DNA from: Paenibacillus etheri
GTDB lineage: Bacteria > Bacillota > Bacilli > Paenibacillales > Paenibacillaceae
Length of the DNA: 64,000 bases
Direction of reading: 5' to 3'
NCBI RefSeq assembly: GCF_001012825.1
Contig: NZ_LCZJ02000037.1
Span: 389,637-453,636, forward strand
Shown here: positions 44,434 to 53,308 of the stretch, one piece after another
Layout: each line of letters starts with the position of its first letter
How positions within the stretch are numbered: position 1 is the stretch's first letter
Made by a program: the position numbers and the translations under genes
Notes under the pieces: model-generated
What the model was told of the DNA's origin: nothing
The model's database searches: none
The model's input: the letters and a program-made list of their open reading frames with translations, nothing else

Positions 44434-44624
44434 TTAAAGAAGCTTTTCATTCAAATCTATGCTATGCGTGACTCGGTTTCTCCCCTGTTCTTTAGAGGCA
44501 TAGAGCGCTTGATCAGCTTTTTGCAGTAGGGTGGTTTCTGAATCGGTTGGAATAAATGTAGCTACACCAATGCAAGAATTTTGACCGATTTTACCGCACG
44601 AATGCTTCCCCAGCGCATAAGCAA
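44434..44624 (-). pseudogene. C-terminal remnant of a GGDEF protein
   Basis: On the minus strand about 63 codons read as the end of a GGDEF domain: LAYALGKHSCGKIGQNSCIG, VATFIPTDSETTLLQKAD and QALYASKEQGRNRV, then the stop at 44434. The start, substrate loop and GGEEF are missing, and reading stops abruptly where the adjacent kinase remnant begins. No ribosome binding site or start precedes it. Confidence 0.8.
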
Positions 44625-44741
44625 GGGGGGTATGGCCTAGGACTCGCGATTGCCAAATCCATCGTTGAACTGCATAAAGGAAAAATTTACGCTAAAAGCA
44701 CGGTCGGCGAATCTACAACATTCTACGTTCATCTTTCATAG
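44622..44741 (+). pseudogene. C-terminal remnant of a sensor histidine kinase
   Basis: On the plus strand about 39 codons read as the end of a HATPase domain: QGGYGLGLAIAKSIVELHKG (the G2 box) and KIYAKSTVGESTTFYVHLS, then TAG at 44739-44741. The rest of the kinase is absent. The junction to the oppositely oriented GGDEF remnant falls in the G-run near 44622-44630. The 44420-44810 stretch holds only these two fragments and a terminator-like hairpin. Confidence 0.8.
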
Positions 44742-44757
44742 CTAAAAGTAAAAAGAA

Positions 44758-44794
44758 GACTCAAACCCTGTTACACTAGGTTTGAGTCTTTTTA
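44758..44794. terminator. Hairpin after the kinase remnant
   Basis: AAGACTCAAACC pairs with GGTTTGAGTCTT around a TGTTACACTA-type loop; T-rich tracts follow on the plus strand (TTTTTAATA) and on the minus strand (TTTTTACTT). It probably served the lost kinase gene and now serves the methyltransferase gene (minus strand). Confidence 0.8.
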
Positions 44795-44810
44795 ATATAC
44801 TGATAATTTT

Positions 44811-45566
44811 CTATACTTCGCCCCAATAGACCTCTGTCTCATATTCAAAAAATACTTTATCATCCTGTTTATTTCGTTCAAATAGGCTCCGCAGCTCTGT
44901 CATCATGTTCTCGTAACGTGGATCTCCGGGGGCCGGAATGTAGGAAGATGATCTCGCCCGCCCGCTTAATCCTTCGAAATCAAACACCTGCTGATTGCTA
45001 AAGTGCGCTACTTGCATCTGTCCTGTCTTAAAAAAGGAACTAAGGATCTCAGGGGTAATGTTCTTATGATTAACTTGAGTGTAGTCCGTGCCGAAGGTTT
45101 GCACCAGCTGCTCATATTCCTCCAGAAATGGGGTACCGTAAGTACGCCGAGAATTCCATATTAGAACCACCTTTCCGCCCGGTTTAAGAATCCGTTTGAA
45201 TTCCAATTGCGCTGCGTCCCTATCAAACCAGTGAAACGCTTGGGCACACACGATAAAGTCTATGGAATGGTCCGAAAGTTCTGTCTTTTCGGCAGACCCT
45301 GGCGATACGCGGAAATGATTATCCTTTGCGAACTTCTCTTCCGCAGCTGTACGCATTTCCGGATTTGGTTCAACGGCAGTCACGCGACTCCCGCGCTCCA
45401 GAAGCAATGCTGAGAATATTCCCGTTCCTGCGCCAATATCAGCAATATCACAATTCGGTTTTAGCCCAATCGTATGGTACAAATAATCAATGGCTTCTTT
45501 AGAATAACTGGGCCGATATTTCACATACGAATCTACCCGATTTGAGAACCGTTCTTTGTTATTCAT
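44811..45566 (-). CDS. SAM-dependent class I methyltransferase
   Basis: A 251-residue protein of the Methyltransferase_11 type. Motif I is IADIGAGTGIFSALL, the acidic end of strand 2 is VTAVEPNPEMR, post-I SAEKTELSDHSIDFIVCAQAFHWFD includes the family-typical AFHWFD, and FKRILKPGGKVVLIWNSR follows. The acceptor is unknown; similar proteins carry generic names. GGGAGAG precedes the ATG. It starts 14 bases after the stop of a YiiX-like gene and is probably co-transcribed with it. Confidence 0.85.
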   Translation of the reverse strand: MNNKERFSNRVDSYVKYRPSYSKEAIDYLYHTIGLKPNCDIADIGAGTGIFSALLLERGSRVTAVEPNPEMRTAAEEKFAKDNHFRVSPGSAEKTELSDHSIDFIVCAQAFHWFDRDAAQLEFKRILKPGGKVVLIWNSRRTYGTPFLEEYEQLVQTFGTDYTQVNHKNITPEILSSFFKTGQMQVAHFSNQQVFDFEGLSGRARSSSYIPAPGDPRYENMMTELRSLFERNKQDDKVFFEYETEVYWGEV

Positions 45567-45580
45567 CTAAATACTCTCCC

Positions 45581-46123
45581 TTAGCTTTTAGGTTCGTACT
45601 CACTTAATTTGCCTTGATAGATCAGCTTCAGCCGATCGCTTTGCCGAAAATCATCCGGCGTTACGAGCGCAGGCAGCTTTTTCCATAGCTTAATGCCGGA
45701 CCTCTCCAGAATTTCCGCTACAAATTGTGAGCAGAAGTAGGAGTTGCTGAATTCGACAGGTTCCTTTAGTGCGATACCAATCACGCCGAGAATATTATAA
45801 AGATACTTTTGACGACTTCGGATAAAGACTTTGAGTACCCGCTCCATTTTCTCCACTTCACGGGCTGTTACTTGAAGTTCGTAAAGAACACATGTTGTAT
45901 TGGGGTACTTACTGAACGTGCCTGTCTTAATATCCTCCTTCACGAATCCTCCATTCAGAGGGTTGCTTGGGTGCTTTCTGCCAAAGCTATATAACTCTGA
46001 GAGCTCCCGATTAAAGGAGATCGAGGCATGATTATAGGGTGCTCTCGTGTAGCCTTGAATAAGCTTCGTAAAGAGCGTTCCGGTATTCGTAAGCAAGATA
46101 AAGACCGATGGATCATCTGCCAT
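45581..46123 (-). CDS. YiiX/YebB-like permuted NlpC/P60 cysteine hydrolase
   Basis: A 180-residue protein. The order of catalytic motifs is circularly permuted, as in the YiiX/LRAT-like group: His in APYNHASISFN near residue 32 comes first, Cys in SYFCSQFVAEIL near residue 130 comes last. Residues 1-20 (SVFILLTNTGTLFTKLIQ) fit the first strand, not a signal peptide, so it is probably cytoplasmic or peripheral. Substrate unknown; some members act on lipids or amide bonds. It is the first gene of a unit with the methyltransferase. AAGGGGAAA precedes the ATG. Confidence 0.8.
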   Translation of the reverse strand: MADDPSVFILLTNTGTLFTKLIQGYTRAPYNHASISFNRELSELYSFGRKHPSNPLNGGFVKEDIKTGTFSKYPNTTCVLYELQVTAREVEKMERVLKVFIRSRQKYLYNILGVIGIALKEPVEFSNSYFCSQFVAEILERSGIKLWKKLPALVTPDDFRQSDRLKLIYQGKLSEYEPKS

Positions 46124-46275
46124 TTACAATTTTCCCCTTATCAAGATTGGACGTTTCCTTCATAATAACATATGAACCCATTAATGGAATCTACTCTACG
46201 ACAAGTTGGTGATTAGCTATCGACCGCTCTCTATTAACGATAATCCTGATTTTTGCAGCCTTATCGGCCATTCAC

Positions 46276-47133
46276 TTGATGTATGTAGTTATAGGCAGAT
46301 TACAACCAAGTAAAGACTATACAGGTATCGGCTTCCGCATCAAAACCTGGTGGGGAATGCTCTTCATCTTTTGTTTAACTACTCTTTTTAATCCAGTCGT
46401 CTCACTACTGTCACTTATGGTGCTAACCTTCTTTGCGCTCAAGGAATATTTCTCCATGATAAAATCGCGAAAATCCGACCGCAGACTATTTCTGTGGGCG
46501 TACTTATCCATTCCTCTACAGTTCTACTGGATTTATATCGAGTGGTACGGGATGTTTATTGTCTTTATCCCTGTCTATGTATTCTTACTCCTACCGCTAC
46601 CTAGGCTCATTAATAAAGGGACAGTTGGCTTCCTGCGTAGTGTTAGTTCAACCCAGTGGGGATTAATGCTGATGGTATTTGGACTTAGTCACTTAGCCTA
46701 TTTTCAATTTGCTACACCGGAGTATGGAGCGGGGCTTGTATTATTCCTAGTAGTGCTGACACAGCTGAATGATGTAGTCCACTATCTGGCATCCCTTTAT
46801 CTAGGTAAGCGCAAAGTGGTTCCAACCGCTAACCCGTATTTGACCTGGGAGGGCTTTGCTTGTGCGTTTGTCGTAACAACCGGAGTCTCCTATCTGATCT
46901 ATCCCTACCTGACGCCGCTCAACCCGATCTTCGGTTTCCTGTCAGGCATGCTGATCAGTTTGAGCGGCTTCTTGGGTAGTTTAACGGTTTCCGTGCTGAA
47001 GCGAGATTTGCTCATCGGTGATGGGGATAAATTCGTAGCTTTAAAAGAAAGCTATTTAAGCCGTGTCGATAGCTTGACCTATACCTCGCCGGTCTTTTTC
47101 CATGTCATCCGTTATTTCTTCGACTTCATGTAG
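46276..47133 (+). CDS. CdsA-family phosphatidate cytidylyltransferase homologue, start uncertain
   Basis: A membrane protein of at least 285 residues with seven or eight segments. CdsA landmarks are present but altered: QLNDVVHYLASLYLGKRKV (normally D...Y..G), PYLTWEGFACAF (the KTWEG-type motif), SVLKRDLLIGDGDKF and YLSRVDSLTYTSPVFF (LDRxDS-type). An enzyme of CDP-diacylglycerol or a related nucleotide lipid is plausible. The frame given starts at TTG 46276, but the hydrophobic helix continues upstream in frame (LLTIILIFAALSAIHL) to a stop at 46210, with no ATG, GTG or TTG there; an ATC at 46219 lies 6 bases after GGTGA. The true start is therefore unclear. Confidence 0.7.
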   Translation: MMYVVIGRLQPSKDYTGIGFRIKTWWGMLFIFCLTTLFNPVVSLLSLMVLTFFALKEYFSMIKSRKSDRRLFLWAYLSIPLQFYWIYIEWYGMFIVFIPVYVFLLLPLPRLINKGTVGFLRSVSSTQWGLMLMVFGLSHLAYFQFATPEYGAGLVLFLVVLTQLNDVVHYLASLYLGKRKVVPTANPYLTWEGFACAFVVTTGVSYLIYPYLTPLNPIFGFLSGMLISLSGFLGSLTVSVLKRDLLIGDGDKFVALKESYLSRVDSLTYTSPVFFHVIRYFFDFM

Positions 47134-47134
47134 A

Positions 47135-48196
47135 TTAGTTTTCTACGACGATTTTGGTCGCTTGGCCGATAGGCGGCATGCTCTTGGTCAACATTGGACC
47201 GTAGAACGCATACAATTTATCACCTTTTTTTAGCTCACTTGCGGCAATTTTCTGATTGTCTTTCGTGCCGAGAATTGGCGTAGTGTCTGTAATATTCAGA
47301 ACAATCGTCTCGAAGGATGTCTCACTGAGTTTATCGCCTTTGATCACAACGCGAGTGATGCCGTTATCCAAAGGAGTAACCTCTTCGATCACACCAGCCG
47401 TTCCCAAAGTCTGCTGATCGGGGGGAGCTTGTTCTTTCACAACAATTTTGATCGCGCTCGTCAATGGCGGCATGCTCATAGCCATGACCATGCTGTGCTC
47501 GACCTCGATGGACATGCCCAGCTGCAGGTCAGCGAACGTTAATTTCTTATTATCAGCTGATACGATTTCCGTTTCATCGGAAATGCCCAGGCGAACGCCA
47601 TGACCATAGCCGTTGAGGCCGATTTCAGCATTTTTTTCGCCCTTATAGATACTAGTGATTGATCCTTGCTTGATCGTGTCTGAAGCGGTCTCTCCATTGC
47701 CTTGTTCCTTGGAATTAATCGAAATCGTTCCAGTTGGGCCTGCGATAATTTCAAGCTTCATCACTTTTTCGAAGAAAGATAGTGGAACGTAGGTTTTACC
47801 GTTTTTTAGCTCTGGTACAGCACCCAGCGAAAGGAGTGTTGTGCCATTACGGTAGGCATCTTTTGCAATTTGAAAGGACATCGACTGGCTATCTTTCACA
47901 AGACCTAGCGATTGAAGGCTCTGAGTCCATGTTAACTTATATCCAAGCGCTTCAGCTGCTGTACGGATAGGAATCATAACCTCCTTGCTTGAACCTACAT
48001 ATAGCGGAGCATCGACTGGGGAGAAGCCGTTACCATTAATGACCAGCACATATTTTAGACCGCCAAAAGAATCCTGCGGCACTGAGGAATGGGTCGCTGG
48101 TTTGACTGGAGCTGGCTGGATTGGGGCAGCAGAGATGACGTTCGATGCTATGAGCGTACCAGCCAGGACAGCTCCGATTACTTTGAATGTTTTCAT
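47135..48196 (-). CDS. Exported protein with copper-amine-oxidase-like N-terminal domain
   Basis: A 353-residue secreted protein. Signal peptide residues 1-23 (ends VISAAP). Residues 45-165 are the copper-amine-oxidase N-terminal-like domain (KEVMIPIRTAAEALGYKLTW; GKTYVPLSFFEKVMKLEII). The C-terminal half has two similar beta-rich modules, each with the phrase MPPLTSAIKIVV or MPPIGQATKIVV and a preceding D-L-x-x-G-x-K/S pattern (FADLQLGMSIEVEHS; ASELKKGDKLYAFYG). This points to a duplicated OB-like or carrier domain. Function unknown. AGGAGG precedes the ATG. Convergent with the cdsA-like gene, stop codons one base apart. Confidence 0.8.
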   Translation of the reverse strand: MKTFKVIGAVLAGTLIASNVISAAPIQPAPVKPATHSSVPQDSFGGLKYVLVINGNGFSPVDAPLYVGSSKEVMIPIRTAAEALGYKLTWTQSLQSLGLVKDSQSMSFQIAKDAYRNGTTLLSLGAVPELKNGKTYVPLSFFEKVMKLEIIAGPTGTISINSKEQGNGETASDTIKQGSITSIYKGEKNAEIGLNGYGHGVRLGISDETEIVSADNKKLTFADLQLGMSIEVEHSMVMAMSMPPLTSAIKIVVKEQAPPDQQTLGTAGVIEEVTPLDNGITRVVIKGDKLSETSFETIVLNITDTTPILGTKDNQKIAASELKKGDKLYAFYGPMLTKSMPPIGQATKIVVEN

Positions 48197-48288
48197 AGTG
48201 AATTATACCTCCTGAGATGAATGAAATTATGCTACTCTATCATTCTTAACGTGAGGTTCTGGAAAAATGTTGCGATAAGTTTGATCAC

Positions 48289-48872
48289 TCAGCCGTTCCA
48301 TAAATGATCTTGGAGCGTCTTTGTCATGTCCTCTTGATGGCTGGCAAACTGCTTAAATCTATGTCCGTTCGCTCCAGAAGGATGAGGAAATCCCCATAAG
48401 CAGCGCTGATCATCGAGCTTACCCTCAGATACCAAAAGCCGGAGCATTCCCTCCACAGTTTTCCCTAGAGGAATAATTAAAGCTTGGCTCAGGATGCCCA
48501 GCTCCTGCTCTAACGACAATAGAGCACATTCTCTAAGGGACGGATCTGAAAGCAGCTTAGGATGTGCTCCGCTATAATTTTTCTTCTCTATGAACACGGG
48601 AAAACGTAATAAAGAGGTGGTATGCAGGTTCGTTTGCTGCTCCTGAAACAATTCGCTATTCTCATTTGTGTAAAACCGGGCGTTAGCCCAATAATAATCA
48701 ACTTTGCAGATGGATTGATGTATTCATTGTGCGGTGCATAGTACATTTCAAGCTTGCCGCTTCGTTTCATTAGAAGCGTATCCACCTGCAGATCGTCTTT
48801 CGATAGCGTGGTCCCCTTCGGAAGTGAGAGTATCGCTGTTTTATACTGTTGTAAATGGTTAGAGATGAGCAT
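48289..48872 (-). pseudogene. Frameshifted uracil-DNA-glycosylase-like gene
   Basis: Two overlapping minus-strand frames together form one protein. The first (start ATG 48872, MLISNHLQQY...) ends its meaningful part at IIIGLTPGFTQMR; the second continues as NSELFQEQQTNLHTTSLLRF and carries FPHPSGANGHRFKQF before the stop at 48289. ITPG-like plus HPSGANGHR resembles the two motifs of uracil-DNA-glycosylase-like proteins. The shift lies near 48655-48670. The segment between the two motifs also looks short. So it is a broken gene, or a sequence error at one base. It starts 21 bases after the amidohydrolase stop and may be its operon partner. Confidence 0.75.
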
Positions 48873-48892
48873 GTCATCCACCTCTCAGGTCC

Positions 48893-50116
48893 CTATAACG
48901 ATCCACTCACGAGACGCCCTTCGAACCATACCGCTTGACGGTCCGCTCTTCTTGCTACTGCTTCGGCCGAGCAGCTGGCATGCAGTAACACAAAGCTTGC
49001 AGTGTCTCCTACTTTTGGCCATACCTGTTCACCCTTTAGATTAAGAGGCGTTATCCCCCCTGTTATGAATCTAAGGGATTGCGATAAGGACCGTTCATCA
49101 CTACACCCATATAACTCTGCGTACCGTCCCGTCTTCTCCAATTGATCTCCATTTCCAAAAGGAGACCAGTGATCCGTAAGGCTGTCTGTTGCCAGTTTCA
49201 CTTGTACACCTTGGCTGTGCAGCATCGGCAGTGGCATCATCATTCTTCCAATAGGTACTGTGGATGCAATACCCATACCAAGTGATGCCATCCGTACAGC
49301 CATTTCTTCTGCTTCCTGCTGCGGAGCACCTGCGAACCAGAATGCGTGACTAACGGTCACCTTGCCCTGTAAGCCGGCTTCTTCTGTGAGATCAGCCAAA
49401 CGCGACAGCGTCTGCTTTCCTGCTTCTTTTCCATCATGTAAGTGAAGATCAATACCAGCATTATTCATTACTGCTAGCTCGACCATGGTCTGAAGTGACT
49501 TCTCGATATCTCCATCCACTGAGTATGGATCGACACCACCTACATAGGTTGCCCCCGCTGCCAGGGATTGCTTTACTAATTCAACAGAATTGGAGCGAAG
49601 CAGACCATGCTGCGGAAAGGCTACAATTTCAGATGATATCTTGCCGGAGAAGGTATCCAAGGCTTGCAGGGTTGCTTCTAAACGCTTCAGACCGCTGACA
49701 GGCTCAATATTACAATGACTACGCACATGTGTGGCACCAAACCGCTGTATAAGCGTCAAGATGCTCTCCGCTTGTTGTCTCGCCATGGGCAGCAGCTTAG
49801 GCAATAATACCTTCTCTTCCTCAATCCGTTCAAAGACACTGGACGCAGGCTTTACTGCCTTCCATGGTCCAGCAAAATATGTTTTATCTAAATGGATATG
49901 CGCCTCCTCAAAAGAAGGAAGCATCAATAACCCTTTGCAGTCATATTTAGGTAGATGACTCTGAAGCTCCACGTCCGCTCCAACCACTTCTGAAATCTTA
50001 TCCCCGTCAATTCGGATATGACAAACCTTCGTATCCGTACCAACCACTTGTCCATCCTCAATACCATAACCCTGTTCTAAACTTATATTGGTTAACCAGT
50101 AAGAAGCATTTAACAT
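48893..50116 (-). CDS. Amidohydrolase, cytosine-deaminase-like
   Basis: About 407 residues. Metal-site motifs of the cytosine deaminase/amidohydrolase group are visible: LPSFEEAHIHLDKTYF (HxH with the family-specific LDK), VRSHCNIEP, DLHLHDGKEAG (His), VTVSHAFWF (His) and KLATDSLTDHWSPFG (metal Asp with the DHWSP pattern typical of cytosine-deaminase-like enzymes). All metal ligands are present. The substrate is probably a heterocyclic amide, but the exact one is unknown. The frame opens with ATG at 50125; AAAGGATG is spaced for the ATG at 50116. Confidence 0.85.
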   Translation of the reverse strand: MLNASYWLTNISLEQGYGIEDGQVVGTDTKVCHIRIDGDKISEVVGADVELQSHLPKYDCKGLLMLPSFEEAHIHLDKTYFAGPWKAVKPASSVFERIEEEKVLLPKLLPMARQQAESILTLIQRFGATHVRSHCNIEPVSGLKRLEATLQALDTFSGKISSEIVAFPQHGLLRSNSVELVKQSLAAGATYVGGVDPYSVDGDIEKSLQTMVELAVMNNAGIDLHLHDGKEAGKQTLSRLADLTEEAGLQGKVTVSHAFWFAGAPQQEAEEMAVRMASLGMGIASTVPIGRMMMPLPMLHSQGVQVKLATDSLTDHWSPFGNGDQLEKTGRYAELYGCSDERSLSQSLRFITGGITPLNLKGEQVWPKVGDTASFVLLHASCSAEAVARRADRQAVWFEGRLVSGSL

Positions 50117-50233
50117 GCTACCCATCCTTTTCTCAACAATTTAATATAGGTGCGAACCACATTCTAAATGTACTGTTATGGTACCATAGCCCTCACCATA
50201 TAAAAAATGATTGAATAATTTCCAAGAATGAGA

Positions 50234-51913
50234 TTATATCGTAAACATCCCGACTTCTAACTTTAAAAATACAGATAACTCGCTGAGTTCTCTAAGTTTG
50301 GTCGTCATCTCATCGATAGTCGCAAGCTGCTCCTCCGTGGAAGCCGCTACTTCCTGTGAGGACGATGCCGACTGATCAATGAGCTGTGAAGATTGTACCA
50401 GAGCCTTCAATGATTGCTGTGTCATTGTAGACAACTCACCAAATATGCCTTGAATTCGCAACGTGCTTTGGGTCGTTAGATCAACCTTCTGAACGATTTC
50501 CTCCAGGGATTGTTGCCCCTGTAACACTAAACCATTCTGTTGATTGACCACTTGTTGACTCGATTCCATCGTTTTGACCGCTGCATTTGTATCCGCTTGA
50601 ATCGCGCCAACAAGCTCGGCAATCTGCTCGGCCGCTCTTTCGGAGCCTTCAGCAAGTTTACGGATCTCTCCTGCAACTACAGCAAAACCTTTCCCTTGTT
50701 CTCCTGCGCGGGCCGCTTCAATGGCTGCATTAAGCGCGAGTAGATTCGTCTGACTGGCTAATTCAGAGATCACGGTAATAATCTCACCGATTTGGCTGGA
50801 TCGGTTGTTCAGCTGTGCAATAGTCTCTGTTGAGCGCTCAATGGAACTAACCATAGTTTCCAAGTGATCTACAGATGCCTGGTTTGCACGCTGGCCAGTT
50901 TGCACCGCTTTTATTAAATGATTGGAATCGTGAACTGTCTTTACCGTTTCCTGCATAATTTCCTCAGAGATTTCCCCTGTCCGTTCCATCATCGTGAGTA
51001 CTTGCCGCACATGCTCTGCTTGCTCCGTCGAACTCACAGCCATATCCGTAATAATCGTTGTAATTTGCTTGGATGTCTCATTTGTCTGCTCTGCTGAAAC
51101 TTGAAGTATCCCTGCATTTTCATTCAGATGATTGGCCTGTGAAGTGACATTCCCTACGATGGCCCGAATGTTATCCAGAAACTGATTCATGGAATACGCC
51201 AACATCCCAATCTCATCATTTCGCTTCATGTCCAGCTTCTTGGTCAGATCGCCTCCGTGTTCCACAAGCTCCATTACATGCTCATTGATTCTGCGAAGCG
51301 GTCGTACAATAAGGCGGGTTAAGATAATGAAGAGCAAGACAATAAAAATAATCAGAGCGATAACAAAACCGCTTATAATTAAATATTGGTTGTCCATCAT
51401 AGGCTCCAAAATCTGTTTTACAGGCATCACCAGCACTAAGTTATAATCTGTATCACCGATTCTTGTAAAGGCATAGACATTCTTCGAGTCCTCCGTACCA
51501 CTAGTTCCCGTAGATTGTGTTATGACCTGACCGACCTTTTGCAGCTGTATGTCCGGTTCATCAGATATAACTTTACCTATAACGTGCTTAGGGTTCTGAC
51601 TTGCTACGTATCTTCCAGCTTTATCTATGACAAAATAATAACCTGCACCCTCCTCCTTCATTCCAGCCAAGCTCTTCTCGAAATCATTCGAGAATTGACT
51701 ATTTAGTTTAGTAGAAGTAAGCTCCACCTTATAGTTAAGCTTTAGTTCAACTTCATGACTGACAATTTCATTAAACTTAGAAAATGTGTACACACATAGA
51801 CCTGCAAAAATCAACACCATGTATACTACAGAAACGGTCATAACGATGGTTCGAACGGTTTTCTTTTTCAATGTCTGAATTCCCTTCCAATCTAGTGACA
51901 TCATGTCATCCAT
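50234..51913 (-). CDS. Transmembrane methyl-accepting chemotaxis protein
   Basis: A 559-residue receptor. Membrane segment at about residues 20-42, extracellular single Cache domain ([44 protein letters not shown]), second membrane segment at about 178-200, HAMP ([29 protein letters not shown]), then the signalling domain with the tip [36 protein letters not shown], cited as [18 protein letters not shown]-like core. It should signal to CheA. It begins 2 bases after the stop of a polysaccharide deacetylase gene, so it belongs to the YkoP-deacetylase operon. Confidence 0.9.
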   Translation of the reverse strand: MDDMMSLDWKGIQTLKKKTVRTIVMTVSVVYMVLIFAGLCVYTFSKFNEIVSHEVELKLNYKVELTSTKLNSQFSNDFEKSLAGMKEEGAGYYFVIDKAGRYVASQNPKHVIGKVISDEPDIQLQKVGQVITQSTGTSGTEDSKNVYAFTRIGDTDYNLVLVMPVKQILEPMMDNQYLIISGFVIALIIFIVLLFIILTRLIVRPLRRINEHVMELVEHGGDLTKKLDMKRNDEIGMLAYSMNQFLDNIRAIVGNVTSQANHLNENAGILQVSAEQTNETSKQITTIITDMAVSSTEQAEHVRQVLTMMERTGEISEEIMQETVKTVHDSNHLIKAVQTGQRANQASVDHLETMVSSIERSTETIAQLNNRSSQIGEIITVISELASQTNLLALNAAIEAARAGEQGKGFAVVAGEIRKLAEGSERAAEQIAELVGAIQADTNAAVKTMESSQQVVNQQNGLVLQGQQSLEEIVQKVDLTTQSTLRIQGIFGELSTMTQQSLKALVQSSQLIDQSASSSQEVAASTEEQLATIDEMTTKLRELSELSVFLKLEVGMFTI

Positions 51914-51915
51914 AG

Positions 51916-52680
51916 CTACAGATTAATCTGACCGTGATGTTTGACTCTGGACCTAGCTTCTCCAATGCGACTAACTTCCTTGTTCAGTAGCTCATCCACT
52001 CGCTGGCTCTTCAGCCCCCTTCTAGGAATCTCCTTTAAGACCTCTTCCAGTCCGGTGATCATGTTCAGCGGTGCTTCTCGATCTGCCCCCGGTGTATCAC
52101 CATTGTCGTGCAGAACGATGATAGAACCGGGTTTTATCTTTTTCAATAAGTCATGCTTTATTTGGGCTGCGCTAACAGACGCCTTCCAGTCTCCCACCAT
52201 TACAGACCACAACACTACCCGATAAGAACGTCTAAGAAAGACAAGATCGCCTAAATTAAGGAGCCCCCATGGTGGGCGATACAAGATAGGCCGCTCTCCT
52301 GTAATCCGCTCGACAATATCAGCTGTTCGATCTACTTGCTTCCGTCTATTCGTCCATGGGGAGTAAATCCAGTTGGGTGTATGCGTATAATTATGAATCC
52401 CAATCTGATGTCCTTCCCGGTGCATTCGCTGGATTAAATCCGGGTATTGCTCAGCCCTCTTGCCTAATACGAAGAAGGTCGCTTTAACGTCATGTTCATT
52501 TAATAAGTCCAGTAATTCTGGGGTATAGCATGGATCGGGTCCGTCATCGAAAGTAAAAGAAATTCCCTTCGCAGCATCTCCTCTGGAGACAACACCCCAT
52601 CCCCATATTCGAGTAATCACAAAAGGAACGATCATATAAAGAATAATCACATCTATAGCTAAAATAGTGAGCGTCCACAT
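51916..52680 (-). CDS. Polysaccharide deacetylase (NodB domain), membrane-anchored
   Basis: A 254-residue protein with an N-terminal membrane segment (residues 4-22) and an exported NodB domain. Motifs: [10 protein letters not shown] (catalytic and metal Asp), [12 protein letters not shown] (metal His pair), [10 protein letters not shown] and [13 protein letters not shown] (His). All catalytic residues seem present. It probably deacetylates a wall glycan. The ATG overlaps the stop of the YkoP-like gene by one base (TGATG). A chemoreceptor gene follows after two bases, so this is a tight three-gene operon. Confidence 0.88.
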   Translation of the reverse strand: MWTLTILAIDVIILYMIVPFVITRIWGWGVVSRGDAAKGISFTFDDGPDPCYTPELLDLLNEHDVKATFFVLGKRAEQYPDLIQRMHREGHQIGIHNYTHTPNWIYSPWTNRRKQVDRTADIVERITGERPILYRPPWGLLNLGDLVFLRRSYRVVLWSVMVGDWKASVSAAQIKHDLLKKIKPGSIIVLHDNGDTPGADREAPLNMITGLEEVLKEIPRRGLKSQRVDELLNKEVSRIGEARSRVKHHGQINL

Positions 52681-53282
52681 CAGGAAACCGCCTCTTTCCT
52701 TCGGGGAGCAAACCTTGCTTTCAAAGACTGCTTACTAAGCACGAGCATCTTAGGTGACAACTTCTCCGTGCTGTCCTCAACGCGATGTTTCCCCTCCGGA
52801 TGCAGCACCCGAAGTAAGAACCGAAGATAGATTCCGAACCATCGCCGCTGCCATTTGGACTTGATAGGATGCTGCTCAAACCCTATTCCATGAATGATCC
52901 CGCGGTGAAGTAGCGTAATCCCCGTTAGCGCCTGCACTTTGCTTAGTTCTGGATTGCTATCTAGTTCACGACTAATCTCCTTCATGGCCTCGCGAAGCAT
53001 ACGTGCAGTTCGAATTCCGGCCCGATCAGCGCCAAGGGTACGTGTTAGCTGTACAACCTGGCGATTATCCAGATGAAGCTCACCCACCCAATCTCCGGGA
53101 AGAATCTGATGCCCATCTTTGCAGACTATACTTTCACCGTGATACTTTAACACGACCAATTTACATATCCCGTATCTCCACACGGACTGACTGCGGAATT
53201 TGGTGACAATAGCAAATAGGTTCTCCCACATCATCCAAAGAGATTGCGAGAATAATTTTATAAATGAAACTGAGGCAACCAT
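52680..53282 (-). CDS. YkoP-like protein
   Basis: A 200-residue protein resembling B. subtilis YkoP, which is also encoded beside glycan-related genes. The core (WRYGICKLVVLKYHGE, PGDWVGELHLDNRQVV, ALTGITLLHRG and FEQHPIKSKWQRRWFGIYLRFLL) is compact and alpha/beta with amphipathic, membrane-peripheral character; there is no clear signal peptide. The tail is basic. Function unknown; linkage to the deacetylase by an overlapping stop/start suggests a joint role in wall-glycan modification or lipid-linked intermediates. AGAAGGAAG precedes the ATG. Confidence 0.75.
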   Translation of the reverse strand: MVASVSFIKLFSQSLWMMWENLFAIVTKFRSQSVWRYGICKLVVLKYHGESIVCKDGHQILPGDWVGELHLDNRQVVQLTRTLGADRAGIRTARMLREAMKEISRELDSNPELSKVQALTGITLLHRGIIHGIGFEQHPIKSKWQRRWFGIYLRFLLRVLHPEGKHRVEDSTEKLSPKMLVLSKQSLKARFAPRRKEAVS

Positions 53283-53308
53283 TAATCTTCCTTCTTTCGT
53301 GTAAAAGT

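Noticed and set aside
44622-44741. The histidine-kinase remnant as the lost VanS partner of the VanR-like regulator
   Set aside because: Only 39 codons of a general HATPase tail remain, 23 kb away; nothing specific links it to VanS.
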